Shown here one piece after another: positions 42,768 through 51,430 of a stretch of DNA of 64,000 nt. Made by a program: the position numbers and the translations under genes. The DNA is from Pseudoruminococcus_B sp937901805 (GTDB taxonomy: Bacteria > Bacillota > Clostridia > Oscillospirales > Ruminococcaceae). The notes beneath the pieces are model-generated. The model was not told where the DNA came from, did no database searches, and worked only from the letters and a program-made list of their open reading frames with translations. The stretch spans positions 1-64,000 of the forward strand of contig CAUWNS010000007.1 of the NCBI GenBank assembly GCA_963560245.1, given 5' to 3'. The stretch's first letter is position 1, and every line of letters begins with the position of its first letter.

Positions 42768-43331
42768 TTGAAAATTGAATGTAACGGCCAAAACAGTATG
42801 AAAGCTGTCCTCACCCGGGCCGATATGGAACGGTACTGTGTCACCTATGAAGAGCTCAGCTCTCAAAACCGCGCCACCAGAAACCTAATTCTTTCCATTT
42901 TAACCCGTGCCAAATTACAGACCGGGTTTGACGCCTCCAGCGGGAAACTGCTGGTCGAGGTGTATCCCTGCGAAGACGGCGGATGCGTATTCGCCTTTTC
43001 TGTACTAGATTCCTCGGAAAAAGGGGCGCCGGAGGAAGAACTCCCTCTGGTTTTTGCTTTTGAAGGCATTGATCCCCTTTTTTCCTGCTGCTGCAGAGTG
43101 CAGAGGGAGCTCCTTTCCAGCATCCAGGCAAGCTGCCTGTACCGGACACAGAACAGCTATGTGCTTCTGGTTTATCCTAAAAACGGGTGTTCCGACCCTG
43201 TTTCCAGCCTGCTGCTGGAATACGCAAAACCTTTAAAATCCGGAAAATATACGGCCGCCTATTATGCGGAACATGCAAAACCCCTGATTGAACAGCGTGC
43301 CGTTTCCCTGCTGGCCTCCTGTGTCGGCTGA
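42768..43331 (+). CDS. mecA: MecA-like adaptor protein
   Basis: A 187-residue protein of the MecA/YpbH type, adaptors that hand substrates to the ClpCP protease. The N-terminal domain 'KAVLTRADMERYCVTYEELS' and the C-terminal 'LVFAFEGIDPLFSCCCRVQR' follow the family. Compared with Bacillus MecA the acidic linker is short. The start is TTG at 42768 after AAGGAG. Its stop codon lies two bases from the rpe stop on the other strand. Confidence 0.8.
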   Translation: MKIECNGQNSMKAVLTRADMERYCVTYEELSSQNRATRNLILSILTRAKLQTGFDASSGKLLVEVYPCEDGGCVFAFSVLDSSEKGAPEEELPLVFAFEGIDPLFSCCCRVQRELLSSIQASCLYRTQNSYVLLVYPKNGCSDPVSSLLLEYAKPLKSGKYTAAYYAEHAKPLIEQRAVSLLASCVG

Positions 43332-43333
43332 TC

Positions 43334-44005
43334 TTATCCTCTATAATGGCGCAGAGCCGTATCTGTAAGCGCCTGAACCGCCGCATGGTAATCCGCCTTG
43401 GAAAACAGAGCGGAGCCGGCTACCAGGACATTAGCGCCTGCCGAACAGACTGCCGGAGCGGTTTGTTCGGAAATGCCGCCGTCCACCTCAATATCCAGAT
43501 CCAGACCCCGTTCCCTTGCCGCTTCATAGAGCTCCGCGACCTTGGAAACCGGACCCTGCATAAATTTTTGCCCGCCGAATCCAGGCTCCACCGTCATGAC
43601 AAGCGCCATTTCAATGTCGTCCAGGTAGGGCAGGATCTCAGATACCGGGGTAGCAGGCTTAATGGAAAGCCCGGCCGCCTTTCCAAAAGAATGGATGCGA
43701 TCAATGGTATCGCAGATATTGCTGTCGCATTCTGTATGGAAAGTGATCAGATCTGCTCCGGCCTTTACATAGTCTTCAATATAGGATAACGGATCGGAAA
43801 TCATCAAATGTACGTCAAAACGGGCGTTTGTGTGCCCCCGCAGAGCGGAGATCACACAAGGCCCCATTGAAATGTTCGGGACAAAGTGTCCATCCATCAC
43901 ATCCAGGTGCAGATATGCCGCGCCGGCAGCATCCATGGTGTGAACCTCTTCGGCAAGGCGGGAAAAATCCGCCGCCAGAAGAGAAGGGGAAATTTTTATT
44001 TGCAT
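43334..44005 (-). CDS. rpe: Ribulose-phosphate 3-epimerase
   Basis: A 223-residue Rpe of normal length interconverting ribulose 5-phosphate and xylulose 5-phosphate. 'ISPSLLAADFSRLAEEV', 'HLDVMDGHFVPNISMGP' and 'MTVEPGFGGQKFM' carry the metal and catalytic residues. ATG at 44005 follows GGAGG; the longer frame to 44224 has no support. Lone gene, convergent with mecA. Confidence 0.97.
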   Translation of the reverse strand: MQIKISPSLLAADFSRLAEEVHTMDAAGAAYLHLDVMDGHFVPNISMGPCVISALRGHTNARFDVHLMISDPLSYIEDYVKAGADLITFHTECDSNICDTIDRIHSFGKAAGLSIKPATPVSEILPYLDDIEMALVMTVEPGFGGQKFMQGPVSKVAELYEAARERGLDLDIEVDGGISEQTAPAVCSAGANVLVAGSALFSKADYHAAVQALTDTALRHYRG

Positions 44006-44251
44006 CTGGGCAATCCTCCAATTCTGTCCATGTCCGGACGGTCCGAAATATAAAAAATCAATGTTCTGCTGCAATTTTGTCAAATTGTATGGAAAAACGG
44101 CAGACGGTTTCCGCTTATCTGTTTTTCTTCCTTTGGGGCAAACCGCCAGTCTTCGCCAATGTTTTGTTCTGCGAAACTGATAAATAATCGATCTTATTTT
44201 AAACCAACTGCACAAAAAGGTCAATAAAACCCAAAGGTTTAAGAGAAACTC

Positions 44252-44280
44252 TTTTCAAAATGTTTTCATTGTGATACAAT
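44252..44280 (+). promoter_or_regulatory. Promoter of the aldo/keto reductase gene
   Basis: TTTTCA and TACAAT are 17 bases apart, with TGA before the -10. It lies in the 321-base gap between divergent rpe and the reductase gene; nothing else is seen in that gap. Confidence 0.6.
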
Positions 44281-44326
44281 TTACTAAGAAATATTCAAAA
44301 TTATGGCTAAAGGTAGGGAAATTATT

Positions 44327-45457
44327 ATGGACAAACGCCAATTTGACCGTCTTGATTCCACTCTTCCCCGTCTCGCTTTCGGCTGCATGCGCCTCCCGAA
44401 AACACCCGATGGGAAAATAGATTATGCCGCCGCAGGTGAAATGGTGGATTATGCTATGGCCCATGGCTTGAACTATTTCGATACCGCCTATGTCTACCAC
44501 GATCAGGATTCGGAAAACTTTGTCGGACAGGCTTTGAAAAAATATGACCGTAAATCGTTCTATGTCGCAACGAAACTTCCCTTGTGGCTGTGTGAAACCA
44601 AAGAGGATATGGAGCGCATCTTTAACGAGCATCTGCAGCGCCTGCAAATGGATTATATCGACTTTTACCTGCTCCACTCCACCAACCGCGGGGTCTATCC
44701 AAAATGGGCGGAGTTTGGCGCCTATGAATTTATTGAACAGAAGAAAAAAGAGGGAAAAATCCGTAACATCGGTTTCTCCTTCCACGCGGACAAGGATCTG
44801 CTGGAGGAAATCCTCTCTTCCCACCACTGGGATTTCTGCCAGCTGCAAATCAACTATCTCGACTGGCATAACGGCGACGCCAAGGAACTCTATGATCTCA
44901 CCGTCAAGCATGATGTTCCCGTCATGGTCATGGAACCTGTACGCGGCGGCTATCTCTCCTCTTTTGCTCCCGCAGTCGAAGCCCCTATGAAAGCCTGCCA
45001 TCCGGAGCTGTCGGTTTCCGCATGGGCTCTGCGCTGGGTCGCTTCCCTTCCAAATGTTGCTATTGTCCTGAGCGGCATGTCCAACATGAAGCAAATGCAG
45101 GATAATGTCAACACTTTTACGGATTTTGAACCGATGAATGACGAGGAATATCAGGTCATTGATAAAGTGCTCGCGGAGCTGGACAAAATCAAACCGATCC
45201 CCTGCACCGGATGCCGGTACTGCATGGATTGCCCGAACGGGGTCGACATCCCGGCGGCCTTTGCTGCATACAATGACTACAAGAAAACAGAGAATAAAGA
45301 ACTGATTCTCAACCGCTATTTTAACCCGAACAACGCTTCCAAACTTGCCTCTCAGTGCATTGCGTGCGGAGCCTGTGCACCGCAGTGCCCGCAGCACATC
45401 AACATCCCAGAAGAACTTGCCAGAGTTACTAGGGAATTGGAAGCACTCAAGGGTTGA
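44327..45457 (+). CDS. Aldo/keto reductase with two 4Fe-4S motifs
   Basis: A 376-residue fusion of an aldo/keto reductase barrel with a C-terminal ferredoxin part. The AKR tetrad is visible: 'YFDTAYVYHDQDSE' (Asp, Tyr), 'VATKLP' (Lys), 'YIDFYLLHSTNR' (His). The C terminus has 'CTGCRYCMDCPNGVDIP' and 'CIACGACAPQCPQHINIP', each a 4Fe-4S site. This type is common in gut anaerobes; the substrate is unknown. ATG at 44327 has GGTAGGGA upstream. Confidence 0.92.
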   Translation: MDKRQFDRLDSTLPRLAFGCMRLPKTPDGKIDYAAAGEMVDYAMAHGLNYFDTAYVYHDQDSENFVGQALKKYDRKSFYVATKLPLWLCETKEDMERIFNEHLQRLQMDYIDFYLLHSTNRGVYPKWAEFGAYEFIEQKKKEGKIRNIGFSFHADKDLLEEILSSHHWDFCQLQINYLDWHNGDAKELYDLTVKHDVPVMVMEPVRGGYLSSFAPAVEAPMKACHPELSVSAWALRWVASLPNVAIVLSGMSNMKQMQDNVNTFTDFEPMNDEEYQVIDKVLAELDKIKPIPCTGCRYCMDCPNGVDIPAAFAAYNDYKKTENKELILNRYFNPNNASKLASQCIACGACAPQCPQHINIPEELARVTRELEALKG

Positions 45458-45498
45458 TTTTGACAAATCCCTATTCCCAATATATTTTCTCAGACTGA

Positions 45499-45590
45499 AG
45501 AATCGAGGGCGCCCCTGCTTTGATATGTACCCCCTTTACTGGACACCCAGTAGAGGGGGTACATATCAAAGCAGGGGCGCCCTCGATTCT
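45499..45590 (+). terminator. Very long hairpin after the aldo/keto reductase gene
   Basis: Two 42-base arms with a single mismatch flank an eight-base loop (GGACACCC), followed by T-runs on the plus strand. It can end transcription of the reductase gene, but it is far longer than the other terminators here, and its core (TGTACCCCCTTTACTGGACA) resembles insertion-sequence ends. A small palindromic mobile remnant is therefore an alternative. Confidence 0.75.
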
Positions 45591-45937
45591 TTTTCTATTT
45601 TCCCGCAGGAAATCAAAGCACACCCTGCCCCCAAAAAACAGGAGAGATTCCTATCTGGACAGGCAGTACTATGGGCGCGTGTACCGGCGTTTGAGAACAA
45701 ATGCCACCCTCTGTACTGAACAGGGCATGCGGACTTTCCCGGGACATGCTTTTGGATTTCATGAAAAAATCCTGCCGGCGAGATCTGCCTGCCCCTCTTT
45801 CGCGGAAGGCAGAAAGCTCTCCGCTTAGCATACCCTTTTTATCCTATGCGGGCATGTGTTTTACTGTCCATCCCCTTCAGCAGAGAGGTTTTCAAATGAA
45901 CGTCTTTTCCTTCCTTTTCTGCCCTTCAAAAGAAAAA
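45591..45937. other. Intergenic stretch with nothing recognised
   Basis: About 350 bases of non-coding or decayed sequence between the long hairpin and the HxlR remnant. No open frame here has both a binding site and protein-like composition. Confidence 0.55.
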
Positions 45938-46315
45938 TTAAAGAAAAAAACCTTCAAAAAAATTTCTCTTTTTTCCCCCGCTCTTTCCAAACAGCCTGGT
46001 ACCATGTCTCCCATCGGGCATAGCCTCTAAAATTTTCTTCAAACTGCATCCCATATCCGTTAGAGTATATTCCACAAGCGGAGGAAGTTCTGCATAGGAT
46101 TTCCTTGTCAGCGAATCATCCTCTTCCATAGAACAGGGGTTTGCCGTCAACCCCTGTTGAGAAATCTTTCCTGCCGATTTTTTCAACCCCCAAAAATGTT
46201 TGATTTGCTCCATCAAGTCGCGGAGAACCGAAACTTTCCATCGTTTGCTGAGCAAGGTCAATGTTTTCTCTACCGGACAAGCTAGGGCAAGGGCGGTATT
46301 TTTATGAAAAAACAA
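45938..46315 (-). CDS. HxlR family regulator, probably decayed
   Basis: A 125-codon frame of the HxlR winged-helix family: 'CPVEKTLTLLSKRWKVSVLR' near residue 13 and 'ELPPLVEYTLTDMGCSLKKI' near 78. The recognition region is abnormal ('QQGLTANPCSMEEDDSLTRK', where an Arg-rich helix and a Gly turn are expected). The only start is TTG without a ribosome binding site, five bases after the AEC stop codon. It ends in an odd Lys/Phe-rich tail. Possibly non-functional; it may once have regulated the AEC gene. Confidence 0.6.
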   Translation of the reverse strand: MFFHKNTALALACPVEKTLTLLSKRWKVSVLRDLMEQIKHFWGLKKSAGKISQQGLTANPCSMEEDDSLTRKSYAELPPLVEYTLTDMGCSLKKILEAMPDGRHGTRLFGKSGGKKRNFFEGFFL

Positions 46316-46320
46316 TTTTC

Positions 46321-47259
46321 TTACAGGACAAATCCTATTACAATCACCATCAGCGGAATGGTTAGTATGGAAAGCACGGTTGAAATCGCAATGATCTTGG
46401 AAGCATAGATAGCATCTCCGCCGTATTTTGCCGCCAACATTGAGGTCGCAGCCGCGGCGGGACAGGCCATCGCGATAAAGTTCGCCAGGTAAACCAGCGG
46501 CTCAGACGGTAAAAGCAGATACATTGGAATCATCAGCAGCGGGAATACGATCAGCCGAATCAGGGAAGTATAATAAATACGCACCTCTTTGAGTGCCTGT
46601 AGAATATTGGAACGCGCAATGTATGTCCCTATAATGATCATGGCAAGCGGGGTGTTCAGGTTGGCAATATGCCCGACTGCCTGCCCAACCGGATCGGGAA
46701 GGGAAATCGGAGTAAAGAAAATCAAAAATCCAATGAAAATCCCTATCACACCAGGATTCAACAACAGCTGCTTAGCCACCGCCCCCGGTTTCACCCGTTC
46801 TTTCTGGCGCCCTCTGATCGCTGCAACTCCCTGAGTCCAAAGGGTAATGTTAAACAGGGCCAAAAATGCAGAGCCGTAAAACACGCCTTCTTCCCCCAAG
46901 ACAGATAAAATCAGGGGGATTCCCATGAACCCGGAATTGGTATAGATGCTGCAAACTCGATCAATGTTGTATTTCCCCCAATTTTTTTTGGAAAATAAAA
47001 ATCGGGAAAGCAGAATCATCACCGCATGGGCAATGGTCGCATACAAAAAGGCAACTCCCAAATTTTTTGCCAGGTTTGGATCGAACTCCTGGTTATAGGA
47101 CTGAATGATTACCGCCGGGGAAACAATCAGCAGCACAATGTCCGTCATCTGCTTAATGCCCCGTTTCGTCACCAAGCCCACTTTGTCACAGATATACCCC
47201 ACCGCGATCAGCAGGAACATGACGATGACCTGCGTCGCTACTTTGGATGCCAAATCCAC
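46321..47259 (-). CDS. AEC family transporter
   Basis: A 312-residue auxin-efflux-carrier-type permease with about ten membrane helices in two inverted halves ('VIVMFLLIAVGYICDKVGLV' first, 'YTNSGFMGIPLILSVLGEEG' mid). Bacterial members export or exchange organic acids such as malate or lactate; the substrate is not known. The start is GTG at 47259, eight bases after AAGGGG; the longer frame runs through the promoter. Controlled by a promoter overlapped by a palindrome. Confidence 0.9.
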   Translation of the reverse strand: MDLASKVATQVIVMFLLIAVGYICDKVGLVTKRGIKQMTDIVLLIVSPAVIIQSYNQEFDPNLAKNLGVAFLYATIAHAVMILLSRFLFSKKNWGKYNIDRVCSIYTNSGFMGIPLILSVLGEEGVFYGSAFLALFNITLWTQGVAAIRGRQKERVKPGAVAKQLLLNPGVIGIFIGFLIFFTPISLPDPVGQAVGHIANLNTPLAMIIIGTYIARSNILQALKEVRIYYTSLIRLIVFPLLMIPMYLLLPSEPLVYLANFIAMACPAAAATSMLAAKYGGDAIYASKIIAISTVLSILTIPLMVIVIGFVL

Positions 47260-47323
47260 ATGAAAAACCCCTTTTTCGGGAGTAATCCGCCTGTCCCATT
47301 CCTCTGTCAGGCAGTCCCCGTAC

Positions 47324-47369
47324 TGTATGATATAAAATTTATCATACAACATGCAGGGCCATCCGGCAA
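47324..47369 (-). promoter_or_regulatory. AEC promoter with palindromic operator over the -10
   Basis: On the minus strand TTGCCG and TATGAT are 17 bases apart. The -10 lies inside a perfect TGTATGATA-N7-TATCATACA palindrome (47324-47348), a clear repressor-type site. Confidence 0.65.
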
Positions 47370-47623
47370 TTGTCAGAAACGACAGATTTTTTCGATTTCA
47401 TACAAAAAATACGAAAAACAACAAGTTTTGTTTCTTTCAATTCCTCTGATTTTTTCCAAAAGACTTCTCATCAATTCTTTCCTTTACAAAATGAAAAATT
47501 CTCAATCTGCATGGAAATCAAATTCTTCACATGAATAAAGACAGGGGAAACAGAAAATACTGATAGTACATATCCAATGCGATAAACTGCCAGATACACT
47601 ATCAACCTTGCGGAGGAAGTACT
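47370..47623. other. Upstream region of the spoIIQ-like gene
   Basis: About 250 bases before the M23 gene. A forespore sigma-factor promoter would be expected, but I cannot pick one with confidence. Confidence 0.4.
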
Positions 47624-48421
47624 ATGAACAGAAGAAATCCAAAATCCAAATTCACAAAATTCCTGACTGGCAAAGGCTTTTATATGGTTCTTGCCGCCTG
47701 TCTCGTCGGCACCGGAGCGGCGGCTTTTATTGCGGTGCAGCAGACGACGGATCGTCTGACGAGCCCTAATAATCCGGATCAAGTTCCCAGCCAGGTACAA
47801 CAGGTGCAAAGCGAACCAGAAAGGGGTGTTTCAAGATTAGAGGAAGCAGGAAAACCAGTGGAAGGAGTCCCGACCGAATCATCGATCTCGTCGTCTTCAG
47901 CGTCAAACTCCTCATCCTCCTCGTCGCAGTCATCTGCGCAGCAAAACCCATCGTCCGAGCCGTCCGATACCTCCGTGCAGCCAACGGAGCAGGAGCAGTC
48001 GCAAAAACTGCAGTTCATGCTGCCCGCCTCCGGTAATGTACTCAACCCTTTCAGCAATGGGAAACTGGTCAAATCCACAACCCTGGGCGATTGGCGAACC
48101 CACAATGGCGTTGATCTCTCGGCGGAACCCGGTACTCCGGTCAAATGTGTGGCAGACGGTACGGTTACCAAAGTGGAATCCGACGGGCTGTGGGGGACTG
48201 TCATTGAAGTCACTCATGCTGACGGCCTTATCAGCATCTACAAAGGTCTCGGCGACGCCCTGAGCGTTTCGGAAGGACAGGAAGTGGAAATGGGTCAGGT
48301 GATCGGGGCAGTCGCCCCCAATTTCCAGGCGGAAGTGGCAGACGGTCCGCATCTCCATTTTGAACTCATGCAAAATGGGGAATATGTCGACCCCCTCACT
48401 ACGATGGATAAAGTGGAATAG
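47624..48421 (+). CDS. spoIIQ: M23 (LytM) domain protein, SpoIIQ type
   Basis: A 265-residue protein: basic N terminus, one membrane helix (about residues 18-40), a Ser/Gln/Pro-rich linker to about 130, then a LytM domain. HxxxD in 'WRTHNGVDLSA' and HxH in 'DGPHLHFELM' are present; the intermediate His of active enzymes is not seen in 'YKGLGDALS', so the peptidase may be inactive or only partly active. This architecture fits SpoIIQ, the forespore partner of SpoIIIAH. A general cell-wall M23 protein is the alternative. Confidence 0.8.
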   Translation: MNRRNPKSKFTKFLTGKGFYMVLAACLVGTGAAAFIAVQQTTDRLTSPNNPDQVPSQVQQVQSEPERGVSRLEEAGKPVEGVPTESSISSSSASNSSSSSSQSSAQQNPSSEPSDTSVQPTEQEQSQKLQFMLPASGNVLNPFSNGKLVKSTTLGDWRTHNGVDLSAEPGTPVKCVADGTVTKVESDGLWGTVIEVTHADGLISIYKGLGDALSVSEGQEVEMGQVIGAVAPNFQAEVADGPHLHFELMQNGEYVDPLTTMDKVE

Positions 48422-48454
48422 AAAAAACGCTGCCTTTTGCCGGCAGCGTTTTTT
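48422..48454 (+). terminator. Terminator of the spoIIQ-like gene
   Basis: AAAAAACGCTGCC pairs with GGCAGCGTTTTTT directly after the stop codon. Confidence 0.9.
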
Positions 48455-49036
48455 CTTTGATTTTCTGTCTCTGCCAAAAAAGACGGCGATGTAATTTTTT
48501 CCTGTTCCCTTATTCGGCAAACGCCCCTTTTCTATCAAAAAAGAAAAATCTGCTGAAAATCTCAATTCCCTTGATTTTTTATACAATCCGGGTTATGGTC
48601 TGGACGCCCCGTTTGAAAAGTAAGGCTGCAGCCGTTGTCTGAGATGATTTTCCGCTTGTCAAAAGCCATCGGTACAAATATCGATGCAGTTCACAGGCAG
48701 GATATTTCCTGATGTCCGGTCCGTTAGGACATCAGAAAATAATTATATGGTTACAAATGCGGATAAAACTCTGGAATACTTTTCAGTTCTTTCTTATTAT
48801 AGCGGTAAGATCGGGCTTTGGAGATTTGAGGGAAGGGATCTTGCGGGAGTTTGCAAAATGCAAGAATTATCCGTTCCGGCAGTGTTTCCCTGGGCGGTTC
48901 CATCAAATCGAAGCTCTGGAAGCCATAGAATCCATAAGGAATAAAGAGGATAAGCAGTTCCATATGTCGAAAAATTCCCTTTGACAATTTTCACAGTCTT
49001 TTGTACGATAAAATCAAAATGGGGAGAGGAAGACAG
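48455..49036. other. Decayed stretch with a gene-like fragment
   Basis: About 580 bases. A plus-strand frame ending at 48984 has protein-like composition in its second half ('QIEALEAIESIRNKEDK') but no start site, and a hairpin CTGATGTCC/GGACATCAG (48709-48735) precedes it. It is probably the tail of a lost gene. Confidence 0.4.
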
Positions 49037-49597
49037 ATGGAACGAAAAATCAGAGAGCTGCCGCCTCTCAGAGGTGAACGGGAAGCCTGGTATCGGGCGC
49101 TGATAGAGCGTTTTTTGGAGAGAAAGCCCAGTACCGGAAAAGAAAAACAAGCTACGCGATATCGATACGAAGCGGAAACCTATCGGGAATATGCCATTTT
49201 TCTTCAGCGTCCTGCCTGGCTCAACAACGGGTTTGATTTTATAGTCCATGTAGAAAGGAGTGCCTTTTCCGAAAAGAGGGGTTCCCAGCCATTTGGATGT
49301 AGCCGATGCTTTGCAGGGGTGCAAACGCAGAGATCCGGGCGAATATAGACATGTCAAAATGCCATTGCCGATTTTTATTTCTGCCGGGAAGGAGATCTTT
49401 CCCATATCCATGCAGAATTCAGCGATTATAAGGAAAACCGGCACTCTATCCAGATCCTTTTGCTGGCAATCAAGTGGCTGTTTTTGGAGCGGGACTGTGC
49501 ATACTGGAATTATTCCGGCCAGAAAATGCTCTATGAAAAATTGGTGGAAAACAGCCTGGCAGATCCATTGGAGCCGGCCAGGGAATATCCCGTATAA
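49037..49597 (+). pseudogene. Unknown gene interrupted by an in-frame stop
   Basis: ATG at 49037 follows GGGGAGAGGA. One frame runs for 187 codons to TAA at 49595, interrupted by TAG at 49346-49348. The first part ('TRYRYEAETYREYAIFLQRP') and the last part ('RHSIQILLLAIKWLFLERDC') look like one soluble, charged protein. Between them the +1 frame ('SHLDVADALQGCKRRDPGEY') looks more natural, so a pair of compensating frameshifts is as likely as a point mutation. The family is not recognised. Confidence 0.6.
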
Positions 49598-49646
49598 AAA
49601 GGGTTTATCGATGAAAGAATTGTTTGGGCTCTTCTGCGGATTTGTG

Positions 49647-50663
49647 TTATGGCATGGGTTCAAAGTTTGAGATCAGTAATTCCTGGATTTTTCCCCGGGC
49701 CTTGCTGTTGCTGTTAATCATACGGGAGGCCTGAACCCTTGTGATATAGTAAGTGGAATAGAGATTGTCAAAAAAATCATCCTTTGGATCGGAGTTTTTG
49801 GGATCGGAATTGCTTACCGCAATTTTCGCCCCTTTCCTGTGCATTTCATTGACAAAGTCCCTCAGTTCCTGTTGATCCGAATCAAAAAACGGGGTCTGTG
49901 TATAGGTGGTAAAGTTTGCTGTGGTGCTCAGCGGGCGATAGGGAGGATCCAGATATACAAAGGTATGCGCGTCAATAAAATCGGCCGATTCCCGATAATC
50001 CCCGCAGACAATGGAGACCCCTTGTAATTTTTCGCTGACTGCGCGCAGATTGGCTTCATCACAGATCAGAGGGTTTTGATAGGAGCCCATGGGAACGTTA
50101 AACAGACCCTTTTGATTAACGCGAAACAGCCCATTAAAGCAGGTACGGTTGAGGAAGATCATCAGCGCAGCCTTTTTGATATTCTCCTGATCCATGCCTT
50201 TGGTTTTGAGTTCATTAAAAACCATGCGCTTTTCGGTGTAATAGTGTTTCCGCCCTTTCGTATCCAGAGGGAGGAATTCCCTCTGTAGAACGGAGAGTAA
50301 TTCAATCAGACGGCTGGGATTATCTCGGATCATGAGATAGGTATTGATGAGTTCCGGATTGCGGTCACTGATATAGATCTGCTGCAGGGAAAACCTGCTG
50401 AGGATATCAAACAGTACGGCGCCGCCGCCGACAAAGGGCTCGGCATACTTGGTGATCTGTCCATTGGAAAAAGGATAATAGCGCCTAATTTCCCCAAGGA
50501 GCTGCCCTTTTCCGCCGGCCCATTTTAAAAAGGGTTTGACCGTCTTTTTTTTCTCTGCGGATTGTCCGGCAGGAATGACAGCCCCCTTCTTGGCATGAGC
50601 TGCGGCGCTTTTTGGAAGGCCGGCTTGCTTATTTCCTGCTTTTTGTGCAGACGTAGTTTTCAT
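49647..50663 (-). CDS. dam: Orphan DNA adenine methylase (Dam/DpnM type)
   Basis: A 338-residue D12-class adenine-N6 methyltransferase. SAM-binding 'FLKWAGGKGQLLGEIRRYYP' near residue 46, catalytic 'VYLDPPYRPLS' (DPPY) near 240, and 'NRTCFNGLFRVNQKGLFNVP' of the GATC-type enzymes. GATC specificity is likely but inferred. The first 45 residues are an added Lys/Ala-rich tail not usual in the family. No restriction enzyme or second methylase is adjacent, so it is probably solitary. ATG at 50663 follows GGAGG. Confidence 0.9.
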   Translation of the reverse strand: MKTTSAQKAGNKQAGLPKSAAAHAKKGAVIPAGQSAEKKKTVKPFLKWAGGKGQLLGEIRRYYPFSNGQITKYAEPFVGGGAVLFDILSRFSLQQIYISDRNPELINTYLMIRDNPSRLIELLSVLQREFLPLDTKGRKHYYTEKRMVFNELKTKGMDQENIKKAALMIFLNRTCFNGLFRVNQKGLFNVPMGSYQNPLICDEANLRAVSEKLQGVSIVCGDYRESADFIDAHTFVYLDPPYRPLSTTANFTTYTQTPFFDSDQQELRDFVNEMHRKGAKIAVSNSDPKNSDPKDDFFDNLYSTYYITRVQASRMINSNSKARGKIQELLISNFEPMP

Positions 50664-50824
50664 ATTCAACCTCCAAAATGGCAAGTGGTTGTCTGATTTT
50701 GTACTCATATTATATTCGAAACCGGAAAGGATCACAATAGTATAGACAAGAAGACCTTACAGCAGCCCGCCGAAGGCGCGGCAGACATATTTAACATATT
50801 TAACAGGAAAGGCAGGAAAAAACA

Positions 50825-51295
50825 ATGGAACACTCACCGTGGGATTTAAAAGAGGCAATGGAATATTTTAAAGGACAAGGGGCTCCGCAGAATCAGTCTG
50901 CCCTGGTGGAACTGCTGCGGGAGGTACAGCAGGAAAACAGCGGGATTCTCCCAGCTGCGGTTCTGGCGGACATTGCACAGGAATATGGAATCAAACCGAG
51001 CCTGTTGTCCGCACTGATCAAACGGTATCCCAGCCTGCGCAGTGAAGAGGTTCCGCACAGGCTGGAGATCTGCGGGGACAAGCGCTGCCAGAAGCAGGAC
51101 TGTGCCAGACTTCACGCATTGATCGAACGGGAGTTTGATGTAAAAAGCGGACAGGTAAGCCGGAAAGGGGGATTTTCCTATCGGATTACCGGATGCATGA
51201 AAAATTGTGGGAAAGGCCCCAGTCTGAAATGGGATGGGCAGTTGTACCCCTTTGCGGACGAGGAACTGATTTTCCGGCTGGTAAGGGGAAGATAG
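50825..51295 (+). CDS. Stand-alone NuoE-like [2Fe-2S] ferredoxin
   Basis: A 156-residue protein like the NuoE/HndA small subunit of NADH-linked hydrogenases and complex I. An N-terminal helical part ('ALVELLREVQQENSGILPAA') is followed by a thioredoxin-fold [2Fe-2S] domain with Cys in 'EICGDKRCQKQDCARL' and 'TGCMKNCGKGPSLKWDG'. In most genomes NuoE is next to NuoF-like and hydrogenase genes; none is here, so its electron partner is unknown. Confidence 0.8.
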   Translation: MEHSPWDLKEAMEYFKGQGAPQNQSALVELLREVQQENSGILPAAVLADIAQEYGIKPSLLSALIKRYPSLRSEEVPHRLEICGDKRCQKQDCARLHALIEREFDVKSGQVSRKGGFSYRITGCMKNCGKGPSLKWDGQLYPFADEELIFRLVRGR

Positions 51296-51430
51296 GCGGA
51301 TAGGATGGGAGCGCTGCCAAATGGATTTTTTTGGCAGCAGCCCGTTCAAATGCCAAAAAAGCAGAGAACCCCTGGAAAACTGTATAATAATCGCCTGTTT
51401 CCCATATCCTAGAAGGGAGGGGATGATTGT

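Noticed and set aside
44255..45466. 403-codon frame antisense to the aldo/keto reductase gene
   Set aside because: The plus-strand gene has clear family motifs; the antisense frame has none.
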